Shown here in pieces: positions 8,853-16,987 of a stretch of 64,000 bases of DNA. Made by a program: the position numbers and the translations under genes. How positions within the stretch are numbered: position 1 is the stretch's first letter; every line of letters begins with the position of its first letter. The notes under the pieces were generated by a model. That model was not told the origin of the DNA, did no database searches, and saw nothing but the letters and a program-made list of their open reading frames with translations. This stretch comes from Sulfurovum sp. TSL1. GTDB taxonomy: Bacteria; Campylobacterota; Campylobacteria; Campylobacterales; Sulfurovaceae. The stretch lies in the NCBI RefSeq assembly GCF_019972135.1, contig NZ_BPFI01000002.1:242548-306547 (forward strand), written 5' to 3'.

Positions 8853-9359
8853 ATGAAACTTAAAAAAAACCTATGGGTGATTATAGCACTTATGATGATA
8901 TCTGTTTCACCGGCGCTGGCTAGTGAGAAGAAAAAGGGTGATGTTGTAAAGATCGTCTATCAATGTGATTTTCCGGATATCACGCGCATTCATATGATGC
9001 TTACCACACTAGATAATATTGTAAATCATTACCAAAGTAGATCAGAAGCGTACGAGATCGATCTCGTAGCTTTTGGTCCCTGTCTGCAATACGTGATAAA
9101 GGATTTTAAAGGTACTGAATTTGAGAAAAAGCCTTATATTGACCGTGGCGGACCTGAAAAAAATGGCACAACGGGACGTATCAGGAACTTACTCATGAAG
9201 GCAGGCAATCATATGAAAATTATTGCATGCCAGAATACCATGAAGAAGAAAAATGTTAGAATAGAACAAATGGAGGATTATGTAGAATTGACTCCATCAG
9301 GAATCATCAAGATCATTGATCTTCAGGGTGAAGGATATGCATATGTCAAGATAATGTAG
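8853..9359 (+). CDS. Exported DsrE-family protein, tandem copy 2
   Basis: A 168-residue paralogue of the gene at 8128, the same length and collinear throughout, with a signal peptide and the same three cysteines (VYQCDFPD, GPCLQYVIKDF, ACQNTMKKKN). The C-terminus carries a GIIKIIDLQGEGYAY segment. It has its own promoter with the phased repeats, so the duplication included or later acquired the regulatory site. It lies between the porin operon and soxX. Likely a periplasmic sulfur-binding or transfer protein; no catalytic function can be assigned. Confidence 0.82.
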   Translation: MKLKKNLWVIIALMMISVSPALASEKKKGDVVKIVYQCDFPDITRIHMMLTTLDNIVNHYQSRSEAYEIDLVAFGPCLQYVIKDFKGTEFEKKPYIDRGGPEKNGTTGRIRNLLMKAGNHMKIIACQNTMKKKNVRIEQMEDYVELTPSGIIKIIDLQGEGYAYVKIM

Positions 9360-9483
9360 TATTCTAAGAGCAAACTAGAGTACGGACAGCTTCACTTATT
9401 TATACCACATTTTAAACAATTCTTATGAAAAATATTAGCTCATATAATAATGTTATTTTATTAGAAAATAGAATAAATATATT

Positions 9484-9524
9484 TTTACAAAATTTACATT
9501 TTCTTTACAATTCTTAGTTATGAT
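9484..9524 (+). promoter_or_regulatory. soxX promoter with three TTTACA repeats
   Basis: TTTACA occurs three times, at 9484-9489, 9493-9498 and 9504-9509 (periods of 9 and 11 bp). A -10-like TATGAT lies at 9519-9524, 15 bases after the last repeat start. soxX begins at 9557 after AAAAGGAG. This is the strongest copy of the repeat element shared by the promoters at 6653, 8787 and 17439. Confidence 0.62.
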
Positions 9525-9556
9525 GCTTCCTGAAAAACAACTAAAAAGGAGTATGA

Positions 9557-10132
9557 ATGCATACAAAGATCAAATGTTTTGCTTATGCAACATTGTTTTT
9601 ATCAGCTTCGGCGTCACTATGTGCTGTGGACTTGACAAAAGCATATGATATGCCAGATGCAACAAAGATAATAGAGAACGATCTATTCCCTGCGGCTAAA
9701 ACGTACACAATGCCAAAGAGCTGTGATCTTACAGATGCTGCGGCAATCGCAAGAGGGGAATTTATGTTCCATAATCTCAACGGAGAAAAAGTAAAAGGAA
9801 ATCTACCAGCAGGATTGTCTAAGTTCGTTGAGAAAAAAGGTAAAGACGGCAAAGTGAAAAAAGAGCCTAAGCAGTATGGTAACTGTGTAGCATGTCATAA
9901 CATTGAAGGTGCAAAAGGTGGAGGTAACATTGGTCCTGATCTTACAGGATATAAGGAAATGTTCCTGGATACAAAAGTAAGAGATGCACAATTTGTCTAT
10001 CAGAAAATCGCAGATCCAAGAGTGGATAATCCAAATACACACATGACAGTAAATCTTACAACAGGGCTCTTTAATGAGCAAGAGATTTGTGATTACACTG
10101 CGTACGTAGTATCAGAAAAAAAGAAAAAGTAA
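9557..10132 (+). CDS. soxX: Sulfur-oxidation monoheme cytochrome c SoxX
   Basis: A 191-residue exported cytochrome with a signal peptide ending near ASLCAV and one haem site, CVACH, at about residues 110-114, followed by GPDLTGY and the typical C-terminal NPNTHM with a likely Met haem ligand. With SoxA it forms SoxAX, which joins thiosulfate to the SoxY cysteine in the periplasm. It is the first gene of soxXYZAB and carries the triple-repeat promoter. Length and motifs fit the family. Confidence 0.94.
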   Translation: MHTKIKCFAYATLFLSASASLCAVDLTKAYDMPDATKIIENDLFPAAKTYTMPKSCDLTDAAAIARGEFMFHNLNGEKVKGNLPAGLSKFVEKKGKDGKVKKEPKQYGNCVACHNIEGAKGGGNIGPDLTGYKEMFLDTKVRDAQFVYQKIADPRVDNPNTHMTVNLTTGLFNEQEICDYTAYVVSEKKKK

Positions 10133-10145
10133 AAGGAACTAAAGA

Positions 10146-10613
10146 ATGGAAAGAAGAAATTTTATAAAAAGTATCTGTGCAGCATCAGCTGTAGCAGCGA
10201 CAGTTACACCTTCGGCATTATTTGCAAAAGAAGCACCAAAGGGTGGAAATGTATTGAGTTATGATGCAGCAGTAGCAGCGATCACAGGTGGGAAAGCAGT
10301 AGCAGACAGTGATAAAGTACAGTTAACTGTACCGGAAATTGCAGAAAATGGTGCCGTTGTACCTGTAAAAGTGGATGTAGATCATCCTATGGAAGAAAGC
10401 AATTATGTAAAAGCGATCCATGTATTAAGTACTAAAAATGGTAATGCAAGATGTGCAGATGTCATGCTTACTCCATTAAATGGAAAAGGATATTTTGCAA
10501 CGAGAATAAAACTGGGTGGAACGCAAGATGTTGTTGCCTTGGTAGAGCTTAGCGATGGTACATTTATAAAGTCAGCGAAAAGTGTAAAAGTAACTATCGG
10601 TGGATGTGGCTGA
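10146..10613 (+). CDS. soxY: Sulfur carrier protein SoxY
   Basis: A 155-residue protein with a twin-arginine signal (ERRNFIKS, then a hydrophobic stretch to ALFAKE) and the diagnostic C-terminal swinging arm VTIGGCG, whose Cys carries the thiosulfate-derived sulfur. Twin-arginine export fits folding with SoxZ, which has no signal, in the cytoplasm before transport. It lies 13 bases after soxX. Confidence 0.96.
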   Translation: MERRNFIKSICAASAVAATVTPSALFAKEAPKGGNVLSYDAAVAAITGGKAVADSDKVQLTVPEIAENGAVVPVKVDVDHPMEESNYVKAIHVLSTKNGNARCADVMLTPLNGKGYFATRIKLGGTQDVVALVELSDGTFIKSAKSVKVTIGGCG

Positions 10614-10716
10614 TCTCATAAAGAGATGTTTTGATCATAGAAATTTTAACTTGAGGAATGAAAGAAGGGTATGACCTTTCTTTGAAAGTACGATAATTAT
10701 AACAAAGGAAAAACAG

Positions 10717-11052
10717 ATGGCAGAAAGAAAGTCAATGATAAAAATTAAACCTAAAAAGTTTAAAGTGGGAGATACAGTAAAGGTTGATTTTATTGTAATT
10801 CACCCAATGGATACAGGATTACAAAAAGATAAAAAAACTGGAGAGATCATACCTGCACACTTTATAGACAATATTACTTTCTCTTTAGATGGTAAGCCAT
10901 TTACGACTATGAAAGTGTGGGAAACTGTTTCAACTAACCCATATTTTTCAGTAAACCTAAAAGTGCCTGGTAAAGGTACAATTACGGTTGATTATACAGA
11001 CAATACGGGTGAGAAAAACTCTAAGAGTAAAAAACTTAAGCCAAAAGGATAA
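10717..11052 (+). CDS. soxZ: Sulfur carrier subunit SoxZ
   Basis: A 111-residue beta-sandwich protein that dimerises with SoxY and holds its swinging arm. It has no signal peptide, as usual, and conserved segments such as VDFIVIHPMDTG, FSLDGKPF and VPGKGTITVDYTDN. A 103-base gap separates it from soxY, unusually large within a sox operon; it holds an imperfect AAGAAGG/CCTTTCTT hairpin near 10660-10684 that could be a processing site, but no clear separate promoter. It lies 3 bases before soxA. Confidence 0.95.
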   Translation: MAERKSMIKIKPKKFKVGDTVKVDFIVIHPMDTGLQKDKKTGEIIPAHFIDNITFSLDGKPFTTMKVWETVSTNPYFSVNLKVPGKGTITVDYTDNTGEKNSKSKKLKPKG

Positions 11053-11055
11053 GCA

Positions 11056-11832
11056 ATGAAAAGAGTAATATTACCTTTGGCTCTTTTGGCAACCATGGGA
11101 ACTGTAACGGTAAATGCTGCTGATCAGTTCGCAATGAGCGATGCCGATAGAGCAATGTACTCAGAAATGTTAGAGAACAATCCTGCTGATATCTTTGTAG
11201 AAGAAGGTGGAGAGATGTTTGAAGAAGAGTTAGGTGGAGAAGCTGCATTGGCAAAGTTTTTAGGCATCTCTGAAAAAGAGTTACCTAAATACATTGCCGG
11301 TTTCCCAAGATATATAGCAAAACTTGGTAATGTTGTAGGGTTGGATCAAGTCATGCAAGCAATGCAAGTAGAGCAGGGTCAAAAGAAAACAGATCTCAAA
11401 TCCGGGAAAATGTTCTCTATGCTTGCCTATGTAAAATCATTGGCAAATGATGAAGTGATCAATATCGATGTCAACGCAGATGAACACATTAAAGCAGCCT
11501 ATGCATTAGGTGAAAAAACATATATGACCCCAAGAGGGGGAAGAGGACTTGCTTGTAACTCTTGCCACAGTGCAGATATCATTGGGCAAGTGCTTCGAAC
11601 ACAGCCACTTCCGGATCTAGGTGAGAACAATGTTGCAGGTACATGGCCGGCATACCGTATGACAAAGTCAAGTCTTAGAACGACACAAAGAAGATTTCAA
11701 GGATGTATGAAAAATGCATTGCTTGCAGTGATTCCTTTAGGATCTAAAGAGATGAATGCTTTGGAAGTATACGTGAATAAACTTGCAGCAGATAAGAAAA
11801 AAACAATGGCCATCCCAGGTTTGAAGAGATAA
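11056..11832 (+). CDS. soxA: L-cysteine S-thiosulfotransferase subunit SoxA
   Basis: A 258-residue exported cytochrome c with a signal peptide ending near VNAAD. It has one haem motif, CNSCH, at about residues 167-171, and the catalytic Cys (about residue 217, in RRFQGCM) that acts as haem ligand and accepts thiosulfate as a persulfide. It is therefore the single-haem type of SoxA; the N-terminal haem of diheme forms is absent. It catalyses oxidative coupling of thiosulfate to SoxY together with SoxX. Confidence 0.94.
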   Translation: MKRVILPLALLATMGTVTVNAADQFAMSDADRAMYSEMLENNPADIFVEEGGEMFEEELGGEAALAKFLGISEKELPKYIAGFPRYIAKLGNVVGLDQVMQAMQVEQGQKKTDLKSGKMFSMLAYVKSLANDEVINIDVNADEHIKAAYALGEKTYMTPRGGRGLACNSCHSADIIGQVLRTQPLPDLGENNVAGTWPAYRMTKSSLRTTQRRFQGCMKNALLAVIPLGSKEMNALEVYVNKLAADKKKTMAIPGLKR

Positions 11833-11841
11833 GGTGATAAA

Positions 11842-13620
11842 ATGGAAATAGATAGACGTGACTTCCTCCAGATTGCTGCAACACTAGGTTTACTAGGTGC
11901 AACTGGAGGGACAAATCTTTTTGCCGGTGAAGCAGGTAAAGAGCGTATCAAAAACTTAAGTTTTTCTGATATAGTAGATTTCAAGGCAAAAGGTAAAGCA
12001 ACCATTTTACATATTTGTGATTTGCATGCACACCTTAAACCGCTTTACTGGAGAGAACCATCTACACTGATCTCAGCTAAGAACCTGGTGGGTACACCGG
12101 GGTTCATCTGTGGTGAGAGTTTTCAAAAGTATTATGGTATCCAACCAGGTTCACTGGATGCGTACTTTGATACACACAATGACTTTACGGAACTTGCGAA
12201 GAAGTTCGGAAAAATGGGTGGTATCGCACACATGAAGCCGATCATCGATCATGTGAAGAAAGAGAGAGGTGCTGAAAACGTTATTCTTGTAGACAGTGGT
12301 GATACATGGCAAGGTACAGCAGTTGCACTCAAAACTGACGGTGAAGCTATCGTAGATGCGCAAAACTATTTGGGTGTCGATGTGATGGTGGGACACTGGG
12401 AATTTACTTATGGTAAAGAACGTGTTCATGAGTTGATCGGTATGCTGAAGGGTGATTTTATCTCTCAGAATGTTATCGACAATGATCCATTCTCAGATGA
12501 GTTTGAAGAGCTGATCTTCCCACCATACTCTATCCAGGAGATAGGCGGAGCAAAAATCGGTATCATCGGACAGTCATTCCCATTCACTTCTACTGCAAAC
12601 CCTAAAAAGTTTACAGAAGGATGGAGTTTTGCATTGCGTCATGAAACGCTGCAAGAGTATGTGAATGAGCTCAGAGATGAGAAGAAAGTGGATGCTGTTG
12701 TTGTATTGAGTCATGATGGATTCTCTGTAGATCAGGAACTGGCTAAAAAAGTGACAGGTGTTGACTTTATTTTAAGTGGACATACGCATGATCCTAGCCC
12801 GGAGCCGATCATTGTCAATGATACAGTGATTATCATCTCTGGAAGCCATGGAAAATATATCTCTAGACTTGATCTGGATATTAAAGACAAAAAAGTAGCG
12901 GGTTACAGTTATAAACTCATACCTGTAGCATCAAATCTTATCCCTGCAGATAAAGCGGGAGTTGACTTGGTTGAAAAATGGTATAAACCTTATAACAAAG
13001 AGCTCAATGAAGTGCTCGGTACAACCAAAGGACTTCTCTATAAGAGAGATACTTTCTACTCAACGTTTGATTCGCTTATAGGTATGGCGATTCAAGATGA
13101 GATGAAATGTGATATCAACTTTAACCCAGGGTACAGATGGGGTACAACCGTACTTCCGGGTGACGATATCCTAAAAGACAATGTCTATGAGATGACGGCG
13201 ATCACATACCCAGAGGTCTATACCTTTGATCTTAAAGGTAAAGTGATAGCAAAATTGATGGAAGATATCGCAGACAATGTATTCAATGCTAACCCGCTTT
13301 TACAACAAGGTGGCGATATGAGTAGAATTACAGGTGCAAGTTACAGCATCACTATCTCTGCACCATCGGGTAAGCGTATTTCTGACTTTATGATCGGTGG
13401 TAAGCCTATTGACATGGAAAAAACCTATAGGGTCTCATCATGGGGAGGAAACCTGCAGAATGTAGGTGAAAATCTTGATACAAAAGCGATACGTCCAGTC
13501 TATGAAGTGGTCAGTGACTACATTCGTAGACAAAAAGTGATCGACATTCCTATGGAGTCTAATGTGAAAATATTGGATATGGATTGTGGATGTCCGGTCG
13601 AAGGTGCGAAGTGTTCATAA
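11842..13620 (+). CDS. soxB: Thiosulfohydrolase SoxB
   Basis: A 592-residue periplasmic di-manganese hydrolase of the 5'-nucleotidase/calcineurin-like family that releases sulfate from SoxY-bound thiosulfonate. It has a twin-arginine signal (DRRDFLQI, then a hydrophobic segment), the first metal motif ICDLHAHLKPLY, VDSGDTWQG, VLSHDG, and SGHTHDP with metal-binding His residues. The C-terminus is Cys-rich (DCGCPVEGAKC). It ends the soxXYZAB operon. No soxCD follows; in Sulfurimonas-type bacteria soxCD sits in a second cluster, so a complete oxidation route may still exist. Confidence 0.96.
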   Translation: MEIDRRDFLQIAATLGLLGATGGTNLFAGEAGKERIKNLSFSDIVDFKAKGKATILHICDLHAHLKPLYWREPSTLISAKNLVGTPGFICGESFQKYYGIQPGSLDAYFDTHNDFTELAKKFGKMGGIAHMKPIIDHVKKERGAENVILVDSGDTWQGTAVALKTDGEAIVDAQNYLGVDVMVGHWEFTYGKERVHELIGMLKGDFISQNVIDNDPFSDEFEELIFPPYSIQEIGGAKIGIIGQSFPFTSTANPKKFTEGWSFALRHETLQEYVNELRDEKKVDAVVVLSHDGFSVDQELAKKVTGVDFILSGHTHDPSPEPIIVNDTVIIISGSHGKYISRLDLDIKDKKVAGYSYKLIPVASNLIPADKAGVDLVEKWYKPYNKELNEVLGTTKGLLYKRDTFYSTFDSLIGMAIQDEMKCDINFNPGYRWGTTVLPGDDILKDNVYEMTAITYPEVYTFDLKGKVIAKLMEDIADNVFNANPLLQQGGDMSRITGASYSITISAPSGKRISDFMIGGKPIDMEKTYRVSSWGGNLQNVGENLDTKAIRPVYEVVSDYIRRQKVIDIPMESNVKILDMDCGCPVEGAKCS

Positions 13621-13630
13621 GTTAAAACCG

Positions 13631-13682
13631 TGCCTCGTCTTTCTACTAGATATGTTGTAGTCTCCTTTTGAAAGGCGGGGCA
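13631..13682 (+). terminator. Long hairpin after soxB
   Basis: TGCCTCGTCTTTC (13631-13643) can pair in RNA with GAAAGGCGGGGCA (13670-13682) over 13 bp with two G-U pairs; the 26-base loop contains a smaller CTAC/GTAG stem. It begins 11 bases after the soxB stop. No T tract follows, so it may be a Rho-assisted terminator or a 3'-end stabiliser rather than a classical intrinsic terminator. Confidence 0.5.
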
Positions 13683-13690
13683 TTGGCGGT

Positions 13691-13705
13691 TGTGATATAA
13701 TCACA
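13691..13705 (+). promoter_or_regulatory. Perfect palindrome overlapping a -10 box
   Basis: TGTGATATAATCACA is a perfect inverted repeat (6-bp arms, 3-bp centre) that contains TATAAT at 13696-13701. It lies 62 bases before the porin start at 13767. A dimeric repressor bound here would block the promoter. The spacing is one base shorter than a CRP/FNR site, so the binding protein is unknown. Confidence 0.5.
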
Positions 13706-13766
13706 GCTTTATTATAACACAGCGTTAATAAAGTCATTATGACTAAAAATACTAAAAGGGGTAAAA

Positions 13767-15287
13767 ATGAACAAGGGAAGAATAAAAATCAGTTTAGCGG
13801 CATCAGCGCTATTATGTATGGGTACATCTGCGATGGCAGGTGGAGATATTGCACCGGTTGAGCCGGTAGTTGAAGCTGCAAAATCAGATACACCTAAACG
13901 CCAACTCAAAGGTAATATGACAGTTGTATATAACACATTACCGGGAAGCGTGGACAATCTTCGTGATATGTTTGGTGAAGGTATCTTTTATGGAAGACTC
14001 AGATCGAATACATTCTATTGGGATTGGGATACCGAAACTGCAAAGAATCAAGACAATAAAGCTTGGGGGCTAGGGGGAAGTCTTATCTATAAATCAGCGG
14101 TATTGAACGGGTTCAGCTTTACAATGGGCTATTATGGTTCATTAAACCCTGATTTCTTCAGAGAAGATGATGCAGATGTAGGATTCGTAAAAGCAGGTAA
14201 AGATACATTCAGCAGATATAAAGTTAAACATACAGGTGCTTACGGTATGCATGTACTTGGACAAGCGTATCTAGAATATAATAACGGTACGGTTGATGCA
14301 AAAGCAGGTCGTCAATTGTATGAGTCTGTCTTTACGGCTTCAAATGATACAAAAATGATTCCAAACACTTTTGATGGTGTAACAGTAAGTGCAAAAGTAG
14401 CACCAAAAACTACTGCAAGAGTAGCATGGTTCGCTAAACAAAAATTAAGAGACCATGAAGATGCACATGATCTCGTGACTTTCCAGGATGCAGCCGGTGA
14501 TAACTGGGGTAACAATGATGATGCAGCGGTTCACAAAGGACTTACATATGACGCGTTTGTTCTTGCAGGTGAAGATCCGAACCACGATATGTTCCTAGGA
14601 GATATCAACACTAAAGCTGTGGACAATCTGGACTTTACTTTAAGTGCTTTAACAGTGCCAGGTGTTGTGACGGATGTTGTGGCTGAAGCACACTACAGAT
14701 TCAACATGGATAACGGTTGGGCGGTAAGACCAGGTGCGAGATATTTCCATCAAATGGATAATGATGGCGGAGCTGTAGGTGGAGCTGCTCTTAGTGGTAA
14801 TGAAACTGGTTATGATGCAGGGGCAGTAGGTTCTTTAGACAGTAGTCTTTTCTGTGGAAGAGTGGATCTTGAAATGCCAAACAAAAAAGGTTACTTTAGA
14901 CTTGGGTACTCAAAAGTGGCTGATGAAGCGGATATCTTGGCTCCATGGAGAGGATTCCCTACAGGTGGATTTACAAGAGCGATGGCACAGTATAACTGGG
15001 TTGCAAATACGGAAACATTCATGGCAAGAGCACACTATAAGTTCAACTCAACATGGACAGCAAGTTTAAGATATGCGATCCAAGACTTTGATGATACTAA
15101 GCCAGGTGCACAAGCAGACAGTGATATATGGCACTTAGATACTTGGACGAACATCACAAAAAGACTGCAAATGAGAACACGTATCGGTATTGTCACTGCT
15201 GATGATGATATTATTACGACTGGTGGCGGTCTTAAAACAGATGTTTCTTATAACGAGTATCGTTTAGAGTTTAACTACCTGTTCTAG
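13767..15287 (+). CDS. Outer-membrane porin (OprD/MOMP-like)
   Basis: A 506-residue beta-barrel protein with a signal peptide (cleavage near SAMAG) and many alternating strands, ending with YRLEFNYLF, a terminal Phe typical of outer-membrane insertion. The mature N-terminus GGDIAPVEP is the same as in the small beta-barrel at 40951. The body (GFSFTMGYYGSLNP, VDAKAGRQLYESVF, FRLGYSKVADEA) resembles the large porins of Campylobacterota. It follows the sox operon and precedes the SoxH-like gene by 8 bases, so it probably admits a sulfur substrate; specificity cannot be read from sequence. Confidence 0.83.
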   Translation: MNKGRIKISLAASALLCMGTSAMAGGDIAPVEPVVEAAKSDTPKRQLKGNMTVVYNTLPGSVDNLRDMFGEGIFYGRLRSNTFYWDWDTETAKNQDNKAWGLGGSLIYKSAVLNGFSFTMGYYGSLNPDFFREDDADVGFVKAGKDTFSRYKVKHTGAYGMHVLGQAYLEYNNGTVDAKAGRQLYESVFTASNDTKMIPNTFDGVTVSAKVAPKTTARVAWFAKQKLRDHEDAHDLVTFQDAAGDNWGNNDDAAVHKGLTYDAFVLAGEDPNHDMFLGDINTKAVDNLDFTLSALTVPGVVTDVVAEAHYRFNMDNGWAVRPGARYFHQMDNDGGAVGGAALSGNETGYDAGAVGSLDSSLFCGRVDLEMPNKKGYFRLGYSKVADEADILAPWRGFPTGGFTRAMAQYNWVANTETFMARAHYKFNSTWTASLRYAIQDFDDTKPGAQADSDIWHLDTWTNITKRLQMRTRIGIVTADDDIITTGGGLKTDVSYNEYRLEFNYLF

Positions 15288-15295
15288 GAGTACGA

Positions 15296-16213
15296 ATGAA
15301 GAGCATCATAGCATTCTGTCTGTTTTTATGGACTGCGCAGGCGCATGAATATCATTTGGCGCCTGTCAAGGTCGCTGAAGATGTACATTGCTTTTTTGGT
15401 GCACTTGAAAATATCACCAAGGAAAACGGTGGTAATATGGTGAATACATGTTTTGTCCAAACAAAACAGGGGTTTGTTGTCATAGACAGCGGCCCTACGT
15501 ATGCCTATGCGAAGCAGGCATATACCCAAATGCAAAAGATCCAAAACCTCCCTGTAAAATATGTCATCGATACACATGATCATGACGACCACTGGTTAGG
15601 CAATAGTTTTTATAAAAGCAAAGGCGCTTTGTTGATAGGTCCAAGGACGTATGAACAAAATGTAGTTGTGGGTATGGAAACACGTATGCAGCGTACTTTG
15701 GGCAGTGAAATTTTCGGTAAGACGGAGATCGTCAATCTTGACACTGTAGTAGATGATAACCTTACGCTCAATGTCGGCGACAAGACCTTTGAAATTCAGC
15801 AATTGGTAGCAAAAGCACACACGAAGGGCGATCTTATAGTATACTTACGGAATGAGAAGGTACTGTTCGCAGGAGATCTTGTCTTTAATGGAAGGGTCAC
15901 TTCCCTGCGTGACGGTTCGCTCATGGGTTCCATCAAGGCATTGGCAAAAATAGATGCATTGCATCCTGAGGTCATCATAGGCGGGCACGGATATCGAACA
16001 GATGCGAATGCTACACGGGCACTCAAAACCTACCTCCTTGAAATGAAAGAAGAGGTACTTGATGCACTGGATAATGATATTCCTATGGGAGAGATCACCC
16101 AAAAAGTAACCATGCCCAAGTATGAGAAGATGAAACTTTATGATGTATTGCACAGCCGTAATGTATTTGATGCGTATCGGGAACTTGAAATGTATGATGA
16201 GGATGAAGAATGA
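15296..16213 (+). CDS. Exported metallo-beta-lactamase-fold hydrolase, SoxH-like
   Basis: A 305-residue protein with a signal peptide (cleavage near TAQAHE) and a metallo-beta-lactamase fold. The HxHxDH metal motif is THDHDDHWLGN; downstream metal ligands are in KAHTKGDLIVYL, FAGDLVF and IIGGHGYRTD. It resembles SoxH and the zinc hydrolases of quinoprotein relay systems, whose substrates are not settled. It overlaps the next gene by 4 bases, so it is translated with the cytochrome-thioredoxin fusion. A periplasmic sulfur-thiol or persulfide substrate is plausible from context. Confidence 0.83.
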   Translation: MKSIIAFCLFLWTAQAHEYHLAPVKVAEDVHCFFGALENITKENGGNMVNTCFVQTKQGFVVIDSGPTYAYAKQAYTQMQKIQNLPVKYVIDTHDHDDHWLGNSFYKSKGALLIGPRTYEQNVVVGMETRMQRTLGSEIFGKTEIVNLDTVVDDNLTLNVGDKTFEIQQLVAKAHTKGDLIVYLRNEKVLFAGDLVFNGRVTSLRDGSLMGSIKALAKIDALHPEVIIGGHGYRTDANATRALKTYLLEMKEEVLDALDNDIPMGEITQKVTMPKYEKMKLYDVLHSRNVFDAYRELEMYDEDEE

Positions 16214-16977
16214 GAATAGCCTTAGCTATGTTACTCTATTTAAATGCACTCTATGCGGTGGAAGGCAAGGAAGTGTATGAAAAAAAATGTGCTTCTTGTC
16301 ATCAGGGCTATATCCCTATGTCCAAACTCAAAGAGAATTTTCAAGACTATAACAATACACTGCTGAAGCTTGTTGCACCCACGTTAAACCAGCTCTCTTA
16401 CAGATTAAAAAAGAGTATAGGAGATCCAAAAGGTGACAATGAGATACATCGTATGGAAGTAGCTGCATTCATCACTGAGTATGTGCTGCATCCAGACAGA
16501 CAAAAAAGTCTCTGTTTAGACGAAGTGATGCAGTCTTTTCAAACCATGCCCAGTCTTGAAGGAAAGGTCAGCGAAGAGGAACTTGAAGCAGTCAGTACCT
16601 ATATTTATGATTTTGATGAGAAGGTCGTAGAAGAGCATAGTGTAGCCTATGAAGGATTTGAAAAAGCATTGCAAAAGGCAAAGAACGAGCATAAGATCAT
16701 TATGCTTAAAGTGATGACGAAAGATTGTTACTTCTGTAGAAAAATGGAGAGAGAAGTGATGGTGGAAAATGAGGTGGTCGAGATGCTGGAAAAGGATTTT
16801 ATCCCCGTTGCGATCGATATTTCTACTACGGAACTTCCTTTAGGATTAAACACTGAATTGACCCCCAGTTTTATTTTTATAGATGAAAATGCTAAAGTGT
16901 TATTGAACATACCAGGTGCATGGGGAAAAAAGGATTTTCTTGATATATTGAGAGAAGCCAAAATGAAACAAAAGTAA
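16210..16977 (+). CDS. Cytochrome c-thioredoxin fusion protein
   Basis: A 255-residue protein with a short signal peptide, an N-terminal cytochrome c domain with haem motif CASCH at about residues 27-31 (after GKEVYEKKC), and a C-terminal thioredoxin-like domain with CYFC at about residues 173-176 and cis-proline segment ELTPSFIFI. It joins one-electron haem chemistry to a dithiol site in one periplasmic protein. It overlaps the MBL-fold gene by 4 bases and precedes a DsrE gene by 10 bases. A role in passing electrons between a protein thiol or persulfide and the respiratory chain is inferred. The SoxW-like C-terminus resembles the proteins at 1011 and 1401. Confidence 0.82.
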   Translation: MRIALAMLLYLNALYAVEGKEVYEKKCASCHQGYIPMSKLKENFQDYNNTLLKLVAPTLNQLSYRLKKSIGDPKGDNEIHRMEVAAFITEYVLHPDRQKSLCLDEVMQSFQTMPSLEGKVSEEELEAVSTYIYDFDEKVVEEHSVAYEGFEKALQKAKNEHKIIMLKVMTKDCYFCRKMEREVMVENEVVEMLEKDFIPVAIDISTTELPLGLNTELTPSFIFIDENAKVLLNIPGAWGKKDFLDILREAKMKQK

Positions 16978-16987
16978 AGGATAAACA

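Noticed and set aside
13691..13705. Palindrome read as a CRP or FNR site
   Set aside because: CRP needs six central bases and FNR needs TTGAT-N4-ATCAA; this site has TGTGA-N5-TCACA. It is reported only as an unassigned operator.
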